Of a stretch of DNA of 64,000 nucleotides, positions 42,194 to 50,943 are shown one piece after another. The DNA is from Lachnospiraceae bacterium (lineage in GTDB: Bacteria; Bacillota; Clostridia; Lachnospirales; Lachnospiraceae), in contig JAFSIQ010000029.1 of the NCBI GenBank assembly GCA_017439675.1, positions 17,428 to 81,427 of the forward strand, given 5' to 3'. Below the pieces are notes generated by a model that was given only the letters and a program-made list of their open reading frames with translations, ran no database searches and had not been told where the DNA came from. Numbering within the stretch: the first letter of the stretch is position 1; each line of letters begins with the position of its first letter. The position numbers and the translations under genes are program-made.

Positions 42194-44170
42194 ATGATTA
42201 TCACATTAAAAGACGGCTCCTCAAAGAAATATGAAGGAGCAATGAGCGTATTGGATATCGCGAAGGATATCAGCGAGGGACTTGCAAGAGTTGCTTGTGC
42301 TGGTGAGGTTGACGGCGAGGTTGTTGACCTTAGAACGATGGTGGACAAGGACTGTAGTCTTAACATTTTGACATTTGATACAGAGGAAGGTAAAAAAGCA
42401 TTCCGCCACACTGCTGCCCACATTTTGGCACAGGCAGTAAAGAGACTTTACCCAGATGCAAAATGTACTATCGGACCTGCTATTGAAGATGGTTTTTACT
42501 ATGACTTCGATATGCCATCTCTCTCCCGTGAGGATTTGGACAAAATTGAAGCAGAGATGAAGAAAATCGTAAAGGAAAACATTGCAATCAAGAGCTTTAC
42601 TCTTTCTCGCCCAGAAGCAATCAAGTTGATGGAAGAAAAGAATGAGCCATATAAGGTTGAGTTGATTAATGACCTTCCTGAGGATGCGGTATTGAGCTTC
42701 TACGAGCAGGGTGATTTCACAGACCTCTGTGCAGGACCACATCTTATGAGTACAAAACCAGTGAAATTCTTCAAGCTTACATCCTCATCTGGTGCTTACT
42801 GGAGAGGTAACTCTGACAACAAGATGCTTACCCGTATCTATGGTACAGCGTTTACAAAGAAGGAAGATTTGGAAGCTCGTTTGGAGTTCTTAGAAAATAT
42901 TAAGAAACGCGACCACAACAAGCTTGGTCGTGACTTAGAGTTATTTACAACCGTTGACGTTATCGGTCAGGGACTTCCTCTTCTTATGCCAAAGGGTGCG
43001 AAGGTTGTCCAGACTATGCAGAGATGGATTGAGGACTTAGAAGACAACGAGTGGGGTTATGTGAGAACCAAAACTCCTTTAATGGCAAAGTCAGACCTTT
43101 ACAAGATTTCAGGTCACTGGGACCACTACAAAGAGGGTATGTTTGTATTAAATGATGATGAAGACGAGAACGGTGTATCCGCTTCCGGACAGGACATCTT
43201 GGCACTTCGCCCAATGACATGTCCTTTCCAGTACTATGTATATAAAGCGTCACAACGCTCTTACCGCGACCTCCCAATCCGTTACGGCGAAACTTCTACT
43301 TTGTTCCGTAATGAGGATTCTGGTGAGATGCACGGTTTGACTCGTGTAAGACAGTTTACCATTTCAGAGGGACATTTGATTGTAAGACCAGACCAGATGG
43401 TAGAGGAATTCAAAAATTGTCTTGCATTAGCAAAGCACTGCTTGCAGACTTTAGGTGTTGAAGAAGACGTAACCTACCACTTGTCAAAATGGGACCCTGA
43501 CAATAAGGAAAAATACATTGGCGAGCCTGAGGTTTGGGAAGAAACACAGCAACACATGAGAAACATCATGAATGAATTGGAAATTGAGTTCACAGAAGAT
43601 GTAGGTGAAGCTGCATTCTACGGTCCTAAGATTGATATTAACGCAAAGAACGTGTACGGCAAGGAAGACACCATGATTACAATTCAGTGGGATGCGTTAC
43701 TTGCTGAACAGTTTGATATGTACTACATTGATAAGGACGGTTCCAAGACTCGTCCATATATCATCCACAGAACGTCTATGGGATGCTATGAGAGAACTTT
43801 GGCTTGGTTGATTGAGAAATACGCTGGTGCATTCCCTACCTGGTTAGCACCAGAGCAGGTTCGTATTCTTCCTATCTCTGAGAAATTCCATGCTTATGGC
43901 GAGGAAATTTTGAAAGAGCTTAAGAAAAACGGTGTCCTTGCTACTATGGATGACCGTGCCGAGAAAATTGGTTACAAGATTCGTGAGGCAAGACTTCAAA
44001 AGCTTCCATACATGTTAGTAGTTGGCGCCAACGAAGAGGAGACAAAGACAGTTTCTGTTCGTAAGCGTGGTGAAGACGGTGACCTTGGAGCGATGGAGCT
44101 TAGCACCTTTGTAAATAAAATTTGTGAAGAGATTCGCACAAGATCACTCGTTCAAATGAATGCAAACTAA
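42194..44170 (+). CDS. thrS: Threonyl-tRNA synthetase
   Basis: ThrRS charges tRNA-Thr. 658 residues with TGS domain (1-60, MIITLKDGSSKKYEGAMSVL), editing domain motifs HTAAHILAQAVKRLYP and CAGPH, class II catalytic core (FRNEDSGEMHGLTRVRQF, MTCPFQYYVYK) and the C-terminal anticodon-binding domain. ATG 42194 follows AAGGAG by eight bases. It is transcribed behind a T-box leader, so it rises when threonine is short. A terminator follows. Confidence 0.97.
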   Translation: MIITLKDGSSKKYEGAMSVLDIAKDISEGLARVACAGEVDGEVVDLRTMVDKDCSLNILTFDTEEGKKAFRHTAAHILAQAVKRLYPDAKCTIGPAIEDGFYYDFDMPSLSREDLDKIEAEMKKIVKENIAIKSFTLSRPEAIKLMEEKNEPYKVELINDLPEDAVLSFYEQGDFTDLCAGPHLMSTKPVKFFKLTSSSGAYWRGNSDNKMLTRIYGTAFTKKEDLEARLEFLENIKKRDHNKLGRDLELFTTVDVIGQGLPLLMPKGAKVVQTMQRWIEDLEDNEWGYVRTKTPLMAKSDLYKISGHWDHYKEGMFVLNDDEDENGVSASGQDILALRPMTCPFQYYVYKASQRSYRDLPIRYGETSTLFRNEDSGEMHGLTRVRQFTISEGHLIVRPDQMVEEFKNCLALAKHCLQTLGVEEDVTYHLSKWDPDNKEKYIGEPEVWEETQQHMRNIMNELEIEFTEDVGEAAFYGPKIDINAKNVYGKEDTMITIQWDALLAEQFDMYYIDKDGSKTRPYIIHRTSMGCYERTLAWLIEKYAGAFPTWLAPEQVRILPISEKFHAYGEEILKELKKNGVLATMDDRAEKIGYKIREARLQKLPYMLVVGANEEETKTVSVRKRGEDGDLGAMELSTFVNKICEEIRTRSLVQMNAN

Positions 44171-44198
44171 GAGTTTCTTGCAGACAAAACAGACATGC

Positions 44199-44230
44199 AA
44201 AAGTGGTCAGCACACATGCTGGCCACTTTT
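44199..44230 (+). terminator. Terminator of thrS
   Basis: AAAAGTGGTCAGCA and TGCTGGCCACTTTT form a stem of 14 pairs with a 4-base loop and a T-run. Confidence 0.9.
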
Positions 44231-44306
44231 GTTATTATTATACTATTCAACATCCTACATTCTATTCAAATTATATAGCAGAACATTAACCATCCAATCC
44301 TGCTCC

Positions 44307-44387
44307 CTATAATCCTACATAGAAACTCTCACGCCGACGTGCAACTGCATATTGCACATCGTCTTCCACCAACAATATCTGGTACAT
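44307..44387 (-). pseudogene. Remnant of a response-regulator gene (26 codons)
   Basis: A perfect ribosome site (AAGGAGG) precedes ATG 44387, and the first residues MYQILLVEDDVQ are the classic start of a receiver domain including the acidic pair. The frame then leaves the family (YAVARRRESFYVGL) and stops at 44307. It looks like the 5' stub of a deleted regulator, divergent from the LytTR-FHA regulator gene next to it. A functional 26-residue peptide cannot be excluded. The rest of 44171-44551 holds only the thrS terminator and this stub. Confidence 0.6.
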
Positions 44388-44551
44388 TTCGTTTCCTCCT
44401 TCTGCGCATATTGTAAATGTAGTATATATTATTCGTTTATTGTTTGTGTATGATTTTTCTATTACGAATTGATGTAAAAAAGCAGATATATTAGAGGGAA
44501 TGTGATACAATAGAAGATACTTTAAAACAATTATCAAGAAAGGATACGGTT

Positions 44552-45622
44552 ATGCTGACAATCGGATTATGTGATGATGATTTGAACTTTATCGAAGAAC
44601 TACATACTTTCTTACACAATTACATGAAAAATGTCTCTGATTGGCAGCCTCGCATTTATCACAGTGGAGATGAAATTCTTGCAGACATTTCCCATCACAC
44701 ATTCGATTGCAATCTGTTATTTATTGACATTATTATGCCCGGAACCAATGGCATTGAAATTGCAAAATACATATACGAACATCATATCGATACGGATATC
44801 ATTTTCACCACTAGCTCCAAAGAGCATATATATGAATGCTATCGTTATCACTCATTTTCCTACCTGTTAAAGCCACTTTCCGTTACAACAGCAGAAAACG
44901 AATTAAATCGATATTTTTCAGAGATTGCAAAGGCTCCAAAATGTCTGAACATCTCCATTAAGAATGTTCACCATCGCATTCCTCTCCGCTCCATTCTATA
45001 CCTAGAAAGCGATTGCAGGAAAGTGATTATTCATACTCCTTCTAGAGATTATGAATATTACCAGCGATTAGATCACTTAGAGGCTATATTGAAGGATAGC
45101 GGATTTGTCCGATGTCACAAAAGCTATCTGATTCCAGAATCCCGACTTACATCCTATCAATCCGGAAAGGTCATGATTGGAGACATCGAAATTCCTGTCA
45201 GTAACCGATACAAAGGAGATATGGAGCAGCTATTTAGCGATACGGTTTCCAGTGCATCCGTTCTGCCAGACGGCTGTCAGGTTACAAGAAGCTTGTCTCA
45301 AAATCGCGGAATTACTGGAGCACTCGTTTGTACTAAGGGCGCATATCTCGGAAGTATCATACGCTTTTTTGCTGATTGTGAAATTACACTGGGAAGAGAC
45401 GGAACTGCCTGTGATGTTGTCATCAACCTTGCACAGATCAGCCGCAAACATTGCTCTATTCTATATCACTCAGAAAGCAATACTTATGAAATAACCGATT
45501 ATTCACACAATGGAACATTTCTAACGGATGAAGAACGTATGACTAAGAATAAACCTTATCATTTAAAACCCGGTACTGCCATCTCCTTTGGTAACGCCGA
45601 TACGGTTTATCGTCTTATTTAA
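44552..45622 (+). CDS. LytTR-type response regulator with a C-terminal FHA domain
   Basis: 356 residues in three parts: receiver (about 1-120; Asp-Asp 8-10, acceptor Asp59 in LLFIDIIMPGTNG, Lys107 in YLLKPL), LytTR DNA-binding domain (about 130-232; SIKNVHHRIPLRSILYLES, FVRCHKSYLIP), and FHA domain (about 265-356; ITLGRDGTACDVVI, QISRKHCSILYH, YSHNGTFL). The Gly-Arg, Ser-x-x-His and Asn-Gly FHA residues that bind phospho-Thr are present. A DNA-binding regulator with its own FHA could be controlled by both a histidine kinase and the Ser/Thr kinase encoded two genes downstream. ATG 44552 follows AAAGGA. It leads a co-oriented set with 17 bases to the next gene. Histidine kinase partner not seen. 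Confidence 0.88.
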   Translation: MLTIGLCDDDLNFIEELHTFLHNYMKNVSDWQPRIYHSGDEILADISHHTFDCNLLFIDIIMPGTNGIEIAKYIYEHHIDTDIIFTTSSKEHIYECYRYHSFSYLLKPLSVTTAENELNRYFSEIAKAPKCLNISIKNVHHRIPLRSILYLESDCRKVIIHTPSRDYEYYQRLDHLEAILKDSGFVRCHKSYLIPESRLTSYQSGKVMIGDIEIPVSNRYKGDMEQLFSDTVSSASVLPDGCQVTRSLSQNRGITGALVCTKGAYLGSIIRFFADCEITLGRDGTACDVVINLAQISRKHCSILYHSESNTYEITDYSHNGTFLTDEERMTKNKPYHLKPGTAISFGNADTVYRLI

Positions 45623-45639
45623 GACAAAAGGAGACAATT

Positions 45640-46146
45640 ATGAAATTAACAAAATGTCGAAACAATCACTACTACAATGCTGACAAGCTTCCTTACTGTC
45701 CACATTGCATTCATATAGAATCCAATGTGCCTGTAGATGACGTGGAAGGATTACGCCAACAGAACGTGGAAACCATTTCGGTGGAGAACAATATAGCTTG
45801 CACACTACAGGAGAGAAGAACTACTGGCTGGCTTGTCTGCATCTCTGGCGAAATGTATGGCGAAAGCTTCATTCTATACGAAGGAGAGAATCACATAGGT
45901 AGAGAACGTAATATGAATGTATGTCTCTCCAAGGAACCCACTGTTAGCCGCAATACGCATGCTACCATTACATATAATACGGAATCAAACACATTTTCAT
46001 TGGGTATTGGAGCTTCGGACAAGCCTATTTTCCACAACAATACGCTTGTTACCAATACCACTTTACTTACCAACAAGGATTTGATTCAACTGGGAGATTG
46101 CCAATTATTGTTCATTGCATTGTGTAGCAATAAATTTTCCTGGTAG
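45640..46146 (+). CDS. Zinc-ribbon and FHA-domain protein
   Basis: 168 residues. The N-terminus has a likely zinc knuckle (Cys6, His10, Cys20-x2-Cys23: KLTKCRNNHYYNADKLPYCP). A FHA domain follows (about 65-160; LYEGENHIGRERNMNVCL, PTVSRNTHATITYN, HNNT) with the core Gly-Arg and Ser-Arg-x-x-His residues. It should bind phosphothreonine peptides, most likely made by the kinase encoded next. It sits 17 bases after the LytTR-FHA gene, with a good AAAGGAG site, so they share a transcript. Confidence 0.85.
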   Translation: MKLTKCRNNHYYNADKLPYCPHCIHIESNVPVDDVEGLRQQNVETISVENNIACTLQERRTTGWLVCISGEMYGESFILYEGENHIGRERNMNVCLSKEPTVSRNTHATITYNTESNTFSLGIGASDKPIFHNNTLVTNTTLLTNKDLIQLGDCQLLFIALCSNKFSW

Positions 46147-46252
46147 TCACCAACACAATGATGGAAAACAACAAAACCAATCCACAATATCGCATACAGT
46201 CTTTGGAGAGGGACTATAAACAATACTACTATACAATTCGAGGATAAGAACC

Positions 46253-47800
46253 ATGTCAAATACACGCGTTTCTAGCACCGGACTTACTCTCCCTAGCGGA
46301 AGTGTTCTCCATGACAATTACATAGTTGAAGCCGTGCTCGGTGAAGGTGGATTTGGCATTACCTATTCTGCCATCCATCGCTCAACCAATGAAAAGGTTG
46401 CCATTAAGGAATACTTTCCATCTGGAATTGCCCTGCGTAATTTTGCCGGTTCCAAGCCACTAGTAACGCACCCAGAGGGCAAACTGGCAACATCCTTTAA
46501 CCGAGGTATGCACCGCTTTCTAAATGAGGCAGCCCTGCTAAAGAGCTTCCAACATTTAGGCAGTATTGTTTCTGTTCACGATGTGTTTGAAGAAAATGAT
46601 ACCGCTTATCTTGTAATGGAATATATTGAGGGTATCACACTAAAGGAGCTAGTGAAAAATGAAGGGCCAATGCCTTTTGATGAACTGTTAGATTTGATGA
46701 AACCGGTTCTGCTAGATTTACACGAAGTGCACAAGCAAGGACTCATTCATCGCGATATTAGTCCTGAAAATCTGATTGTGGGGATGGATAATCGCCTACA
46801 TGTAATAGACTTTGGTGCTGCAAGCTTCAGCAATCCAAACGAGAGTAAAACCATGACCGTGATTTTAAAATCAGGCTATGCTCCACCTGAGCAATATATT
46901 CCAGACGGAAAAACCGGTGCATGGACAGACGTGTATGCACTCTGTGCTACCATGTATATGGTATTAACCGGAAATAAGCCTACAGAAGCAGTCAGGCGTA
47001 TGCAGACTGATTATTTGCCACCCATTCCAGCTTCAACCGGAATTGCTACATTTCAAGCTAAGGCATTGTATACTGGTCTTAGCCTTAATTCTGCTGAGCG
47101 GTTCGCCACCACCAAGTTATTATATCAGGCACTTACAACAGAACCTGTAGCGGATTTGACAGCGACGAAGGAATCGAACTATTTATCAGATAATATGCAC
47201 AAAAAAATCCAAGGTCTTGGACATGCTCCTGCAAAGAGGAAACCTTGGAAAGCTATATTGTTAGTAGGGATTCTATGCATTGCCTCCATCGCGGCTATAC
47301 AGCAATTTAATAAAATGAATCGAAACAGTACCGTATTGCAAACAAATATAACCAGTGCTTCCTCTGAAAACAGCACAGAAAAAATCACTACCGAGGAAGA
47401 CACAACAGAGCATAACACTACACAGGAAACCCTAAGCCCTCAAATATTAACCATGGTTAATATCGAGGGCTCCTCCCTAGAACAAGCACGCATCACTTTA
47501 TCGAAATTGGATTCCTCCATACAAGTCAATGTAACTGAAGAATACAATACCCAGCATGCAGCAGGCATTGTTATTTCCCAAAGCATTTCTCCTGACACAC
47601 AATTCACAAAAGGGCAGATTGCTCAAATCCAATTGGTCGTCAGCAAGGGGACAGAACCGGTAGCCAACCAAAAGAATACTCATACTCAAACTAGTACGCA
47701 AACCAGTACCCCAAACTCAGATGCCTTTAGCGTTAAAAGTAATGATACTTCGGATAAGTCGGAGGACGATGACGATTATACTACGATACATTTGGATTAA
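46253..47800 (+). CDS. Membrane Ser/Thr protein kinase with one PASTA domain
   Basis: 515 residues. Cytoplasmic kinase domain (about 22-300): Gly loop LGEGGFGITY (29-38), Lys52 in VAIKEY, catalytic loop HRDISPEN (Asp168, with Ile-Ser in place of the usual Leu-Lys), DFGAAS (Asp186) and APPEQY. One membrane helix lies at about 333-350, a Ser/Thr-rich stretch at about 355-395, then one PASTA domain (about 397-467; VNIEGSSLEQARITLSKLDS) outside the cell. The tail is Thr/Ser-rich and acidic. The LPSGSVL...YIVEAVLGEGGFGITY type differs from the PknB/PrkC cell-division kinase of Firmicutes, which normally has three or more PASTA domains and sits next to prpC. No phosphatase gene is nearby. It follows the FHA genes after 106 bases. 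Confidence 0.92.
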   Translation: MSNTRVSSTGLTLPSGSVLHDNYIVEAVLGEGGFGITYSAIHRSTNEKVAIKEYFPSGIALRNFAGSKPLVTHPEGKLATSFNRGMHRFLNEAALLKSFQHLGSIVSVHDVFEENDTAYLVMEYIEGITLKELVKNEGPMPFDELLDLMKPVLLDLHEVHKQGLIHRDISPENLIVGMDNRLHVIDFGAASFSNPNESKTMTVILKSGYAPPEQYIPDGKTGAWTDVYALCATMYMVLTGNKPTEAVRRMQTDYLPPIPASTGIATFQAKALYTGLSLNSAERFATTKLLYQALTTEPVADLTATKESNYLSDNMHKKIQGLGHAPAKRKPWKAILLVGILCIASIAAIQQFNKMNRNSTVLQTNITSASSENSTEKITTEEDTTEHNTTQETLSPQILTMVNIEGSSLEQARITLSKLDSSIQVNVTEEYNTQHAAGIVISQSISPDTQFTKGQIAQIQLVVSKGTEPVANQKNTHTQTSTQTSTPNSDAFSVKSNDTSDKSEDDDDYTTIHLD

Positions 47801-47827
47801 ATGTACTATGTAAAATTCTACCATCAC

Positions 47828-47868
47828 AAAAGAGCTACATTGGCATATAAGCCAATATAGCTCTTTTT
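47828..47868. terminator. Bidirectional terminator between convergent genes
   Basis: AAAAGAGCTACATTGGC and GCCAATATAGCTCTTTT form a long stem (one mismatch) with a 6-base loop, serving the kinase gene (+) and the gene ending at 47916 (-). Confidence 0.85.
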
Positions 47869-47915
47869 ACTATATAAACAATGTACCTTATTTTTAATTA
47901 GAATTTATATACTCC

Positions 47916-49229
47916 CTACTGTTGCAAAAAATAATTACCATCATAGCCTGCACTCCCACTTATCGTTATACTTGGTGCGAATGCCGAATCATAACAAACC
48001 CTGGTTCCACCATTACTACTATTGCAAACATATTCAATAGACGTGCCACTAACCGTATAACTATCACCATACATTCCAGTAGCCGAATAGTAAATGACTG
48101 TCAACCCATCAACCGCAAATTCTAAAGAACCATCATCATAGTAGATAACTTCCAACCAAGAACCCGTCTCTGCATTGTAAAACCATTTGTCTGTACAATA
48201 CCATTTTAGATTCACAGTAGAAGTCTCGGTCTCATAAGACGAATTTTTCTCTTCTGCCCGAACAAATACAAAATCTGCCCCCATGGCTCCTTTGTCATCT
48301 TGCCAAAAAAGTTTTCCATCTTCCATAAATATGCTTCCAGTACCACCAGAATATATCTCTTCCTGACTCGGAGTTAAATCTTCACCATAATACTCAGAAT
48401 AACAACATCCGTTCGTATATGTCAAAGCATTTTTCTTGGAATCAAATTCAGCCACAAACGAACAACATGTGATATCACTTACGCTGTCGCTCCAATGAAT
48501 TCGAACATCATAAAGCACATCATTTTCACAGACTATCTCCATCCAACAGGTTTGATTATTCATATCATACCACTCACCGCAAAACTCAGATGGGTCAACA
48601 GGGACAGGTACGGAATCCTCTTTTTCCACCTCAACTTCGGTAGAAGCTAGGTCATCTGTCTCGCTCGTTTCTGTAACCATTTCCTCTTTACTTCCATCTG
48701 TCTTCACCTCAAAGGAATCATTAAAATCTGCTCTCTCTAAATCACTCTCTGCGATTGCCTTTACATCTGTAATATTAAAATAAGCATCATAACCGGGCAC
48801 TTCTTTATCACATAATTCAAATGTCCCCACATAAAGTTTCGTACCTGCTGTATTCTCACATAGCCAATCAAAATCCATCCAGTCCCAATTGCAAATAGAA
48901 ACATTTCCATTCCTTTCTACAATCCATGTATTTAAATCATAACCTTCTAATCCTGGATAAATTGTTAATGTTGTTGAATTAGTAGAATACTTCGTTACTG
49001 TATTGGGACATGTAACCCTAAAATAAGCTATTGCTCTGCCCTCAAAGCCATCATTTTGCCAATCCTTAAAGTCATAATCGGTTGTAGTCATATCGATAAC
49101 AACATCCGATTCGCTTATATCCTCTCCTAAGAATATAAGCAAATCAAAAGCTATTACCATGAATAAAATAATAATACCTACTAAATTTGCTATTGATATT
49201 TTTCTTTTTTTCTGATTACTGTTAGACAT
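47916..49229 (-). CDS. Membrane-anchored extracytoplasmic protein of unknown function
   Basis: 437 residues: a short basic cytoplasmic part (NQKKRKIS), one membrane helix (about 16-35, LVGIIILFMVIAFDLLIFLG), then a large outside part in three blocks. These are a beta-rich domain (about 45-165), a Glu/Thr-rich linker (about 170-210) and two related-looking domains, each opening with a W-Y motif (FCGEWYDMNNQTCWMEIV near 215; WYCTDKWFYNAETGSWLEVI near 343), which may be a duplication. ATG 49229 is favoured by AAGGAG seven bases upstream. It lies behind the zinc-ribbon gene and converges on the kinase gene. No named family. Confidence 0.65.
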   Translation of the reverse strand: MSNSNQKKRKISIANLVGIIILFMVIAFDLLIFLGEDISESDVVIDMTTTDYDFKDWQNDGFEGRAIAYFRVTCPNTVTKYSTNSTTLTIYPGLEGYDLNTWIVERNGNVSICNWDWMDFDWLCENTAGTKLYVGTFELCDKEVPGYDAYFNITDVKAIAESDLERADFNDSFEVKTDGSKEEMVTETSETDDLASTEVEVEKEDSVPVPVDPSEFCGEWYDMNNQTCWMEIVCENDVLYDVRIHWSDSVSDITCCSFVAEFDSKKNALTYTNGCCYSEYYGEDLTPSQEEIYSGGTGSIFMEDGKLFWQDDKGAMGADFVFVRAEEKNSSYETETSTVNLKWYCTDKWFYNAETGSWLEVIYYDDGSLEFAVDGLTVIYYSATGMYGDSYTVSGTSIEYVCNSSNGGTRVCYDSAFAPSITISGSAGYDGNYFLQQ

Positions 49230-49289
49230 ATCCATTCTCCTTTTTGTATGCTTTTATAATTTTCTGAAGTATAAAACAAAATTTATCTA

Positions 49290-49892
49290 TTATCTTTTGA
49301 TTATCTCCAGTACATCATTGGTAAACTGTCTTGCTATTTTCTTTCTATTAGAAAAAATATATGCTTCCTTTCCACCTTTCATCCGAATGGTAATCTTTCT
49401 ATTAATTCCTAGCCAATAAACTACTAGTGCTCCAACAATACAATAAAAAGGATCTGACGCAATTCCAGCTAAAGCAATAAATATGGCACCATACAAACAA
49501 TAATTAGACACACAGAATCCTTCATTAACATCAACAATGTCTGTTAGATAAATGCTAGGAAATTTGTTCTTTTTCTTTGGATCTACACTGATATACATTT
49601 TATTATCATCAATTTTTATCGAAGTATAAATTCTTCCTTGATACATTAATCTCATACACATAAATACTGCCGATGTAAAGTCATATGACTTATTTATGCT
49701 CTTTTTATCTTCGTTTATATCGTTATCATACATGATGTTTGTTTTTTCATTTCGTTCAACTATAGATTTCATTTCCTCTTTCTTAGATACTTCTTCCTTT
49801 ACCGGAACCATTTCCTGCTTTGTTCCGCACACCGAACAAAACTTTTCTTCCTCATTCATTTCTTTTCCGCAATTTGTACAAAACTTACTCAT
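49290..49892 (-). CDS. Zinc-ribbon membrane protein
   Basis: 200 residues. The N-terminal zinc ribbon is FCTNCGKEMNEEEKFCSVCG (two Cys-x2-Cys pairs, residues 4-23). A Lys/Glu-rich linker leads to a soluble PH-like region with MYISVDPKKKNKF, a hydrophobic hairpin (about 130-160, LYGAIFIALAGIASDPFYCI) and a final basic part. Similar zinc-ribbon plus membrane proteins are common in Clostridia and have no known role. It lies between a WYL regulator gene (53 bases upstream) and the membrane-protein gene at 47916, all on the same strand. Confidence 0.7.
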   Translation of the reverse strand: MSKFCTNCGKEMNEEEKFCSVCGTKQEMVPVKEEVSKKEEMKSIVERNEKTNIMYDNDINEDKKSINKSYDFTSAVFMCMRLMYQGRIYTSIKIDDNKMYISVDPKKKNKFPSIYLTDIVDVNEGFCVSNYCLYGAIFIALAGIASDPFYCIVGALVVYWLGINRKITIRMKGGKEAYIFSNRKKIARQFTNDVLEIIKR

Positions 49893-49945
49893 TACATTTC
49901 CTCCTTAAATAAACATTCTTTCTTCTTAATGATCAAATCGCTTCT

Positions 49946-50701
49946 TCACATCTTTTCCTTAGCAAACCTCTTCCCATAGGGTACATGAAAATGCTGACTC
50001 AACACCTCATACTCCACAATCTGGTTCACGCAATATACGGTTGAAAATGTTGTCTCTTCTACGCTCTTATTAACTTCCTCCTTACTCTCAAACTCTGTAG
50101 AAGAGGCAATTTCATCTTGTTCCGATATGTATGCTGTCAGGTAGAAACTCGTTTCCGAAAACACTATGCCTGCTGGTTGAATGATTTTTGTTATCACCTC
50201 ATGATTCAGCGGATTCTGATAGCAAATTTGCATCAAGCGATGCTCATACACGGCTCCTGCAATATCCCACAAAATTCTTCCCAAGAGCTTTTCGTGCTTT
50301 GGATTCTCATAGTGAAACTTCTCATTTGCAATCAACGCAACTGCCCGTTTCCGTTCTTCTGAAGATGCACAACAAAGCAATAGCTTATCGACTATCGGCA
50401 ATAACTCTTCCTTTACCAACGCATGACTTTCCAAAAAGACCTTACATACCGTCAAAATCTCTTTGCCAGTTAGCTTATCTTGTTCATCACACTCCAACCG
50501 ATATCCCCATTTACTGCGGTCATATACGAGCTGTCGGCTTACGTCCATATCATTTGCAAGGTACGCACGAATATCATCAATGTCTCGCAAAATAGTCCGT
50601 TCATTGACACCAAACCGGAACGCTTCTTTATTTTTATTGATAACCTCCCCTTCCATCAACCTACTATACAGATTGATGATTCGCTCAACCTTCTTATCCA
50701 T
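49946..50701 (-). CDS. WYL-domain transcription regulator
   Basis: 251 residues: an N-terminal HTH (about 1-60; RFGVNERTILRDIDDIRAYL) and a C-terminal WYL-type sensor domain (about 135-220; MQICYQNPLNHEVITKIIQP, IVFSETSFYLTAYIS). WYL proteins bind nucleic acid or nucleotide ligands and control stress or defence genes. The position just before the zinc-ribbon and membrane-protein genes suggests it regulates that small operon. ATG 50701 follows GGAAGAGG. It is divergent from the BspA-like gene. Confidence 0.85.
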   Translation of the reverse strand: MDKKVERIINLYSRLMEGEVINKNKEAFRFGVNERTILRDIDDIRAYLANDMDVSRQLVYDRSKWGYRLECDEQDKLTGKEILTVCKVFLESHALVKEELLPIVDKLLLCCASSEERKRAVALIANEKFHYENPKHEKLLGRILWDIAGAVYEHRLMQICYQNPLNHEVITKIIQPAGIVFSETSFYLTAYISEQDEIASSTEFESKEEVNKSVEETTFSTVYCVNQIVEYEVLSQHFHVPYGKRFAKEKM

Positions 50702-50943
50702 CTACCTCTTCCTTAAGTTCTAATTCATATTCGATTAAGTATAGCAAATTGAGTTTGACAAAATCTGTCACTCTTCGCATTTTTCTTTACATATCTTAAG
50801 GTACTTTTATAATTATTTCAGTTGCGTTGTAAGAATTCGTGGATTTGTTGTAAGAATTGTTGATTTTTTAAATTTCATAGATTATATTACTATCAAAGAA
50901 GTGCCATTTATTGGTTTGATTCAGCTTGATTGGAGGGAAACTC

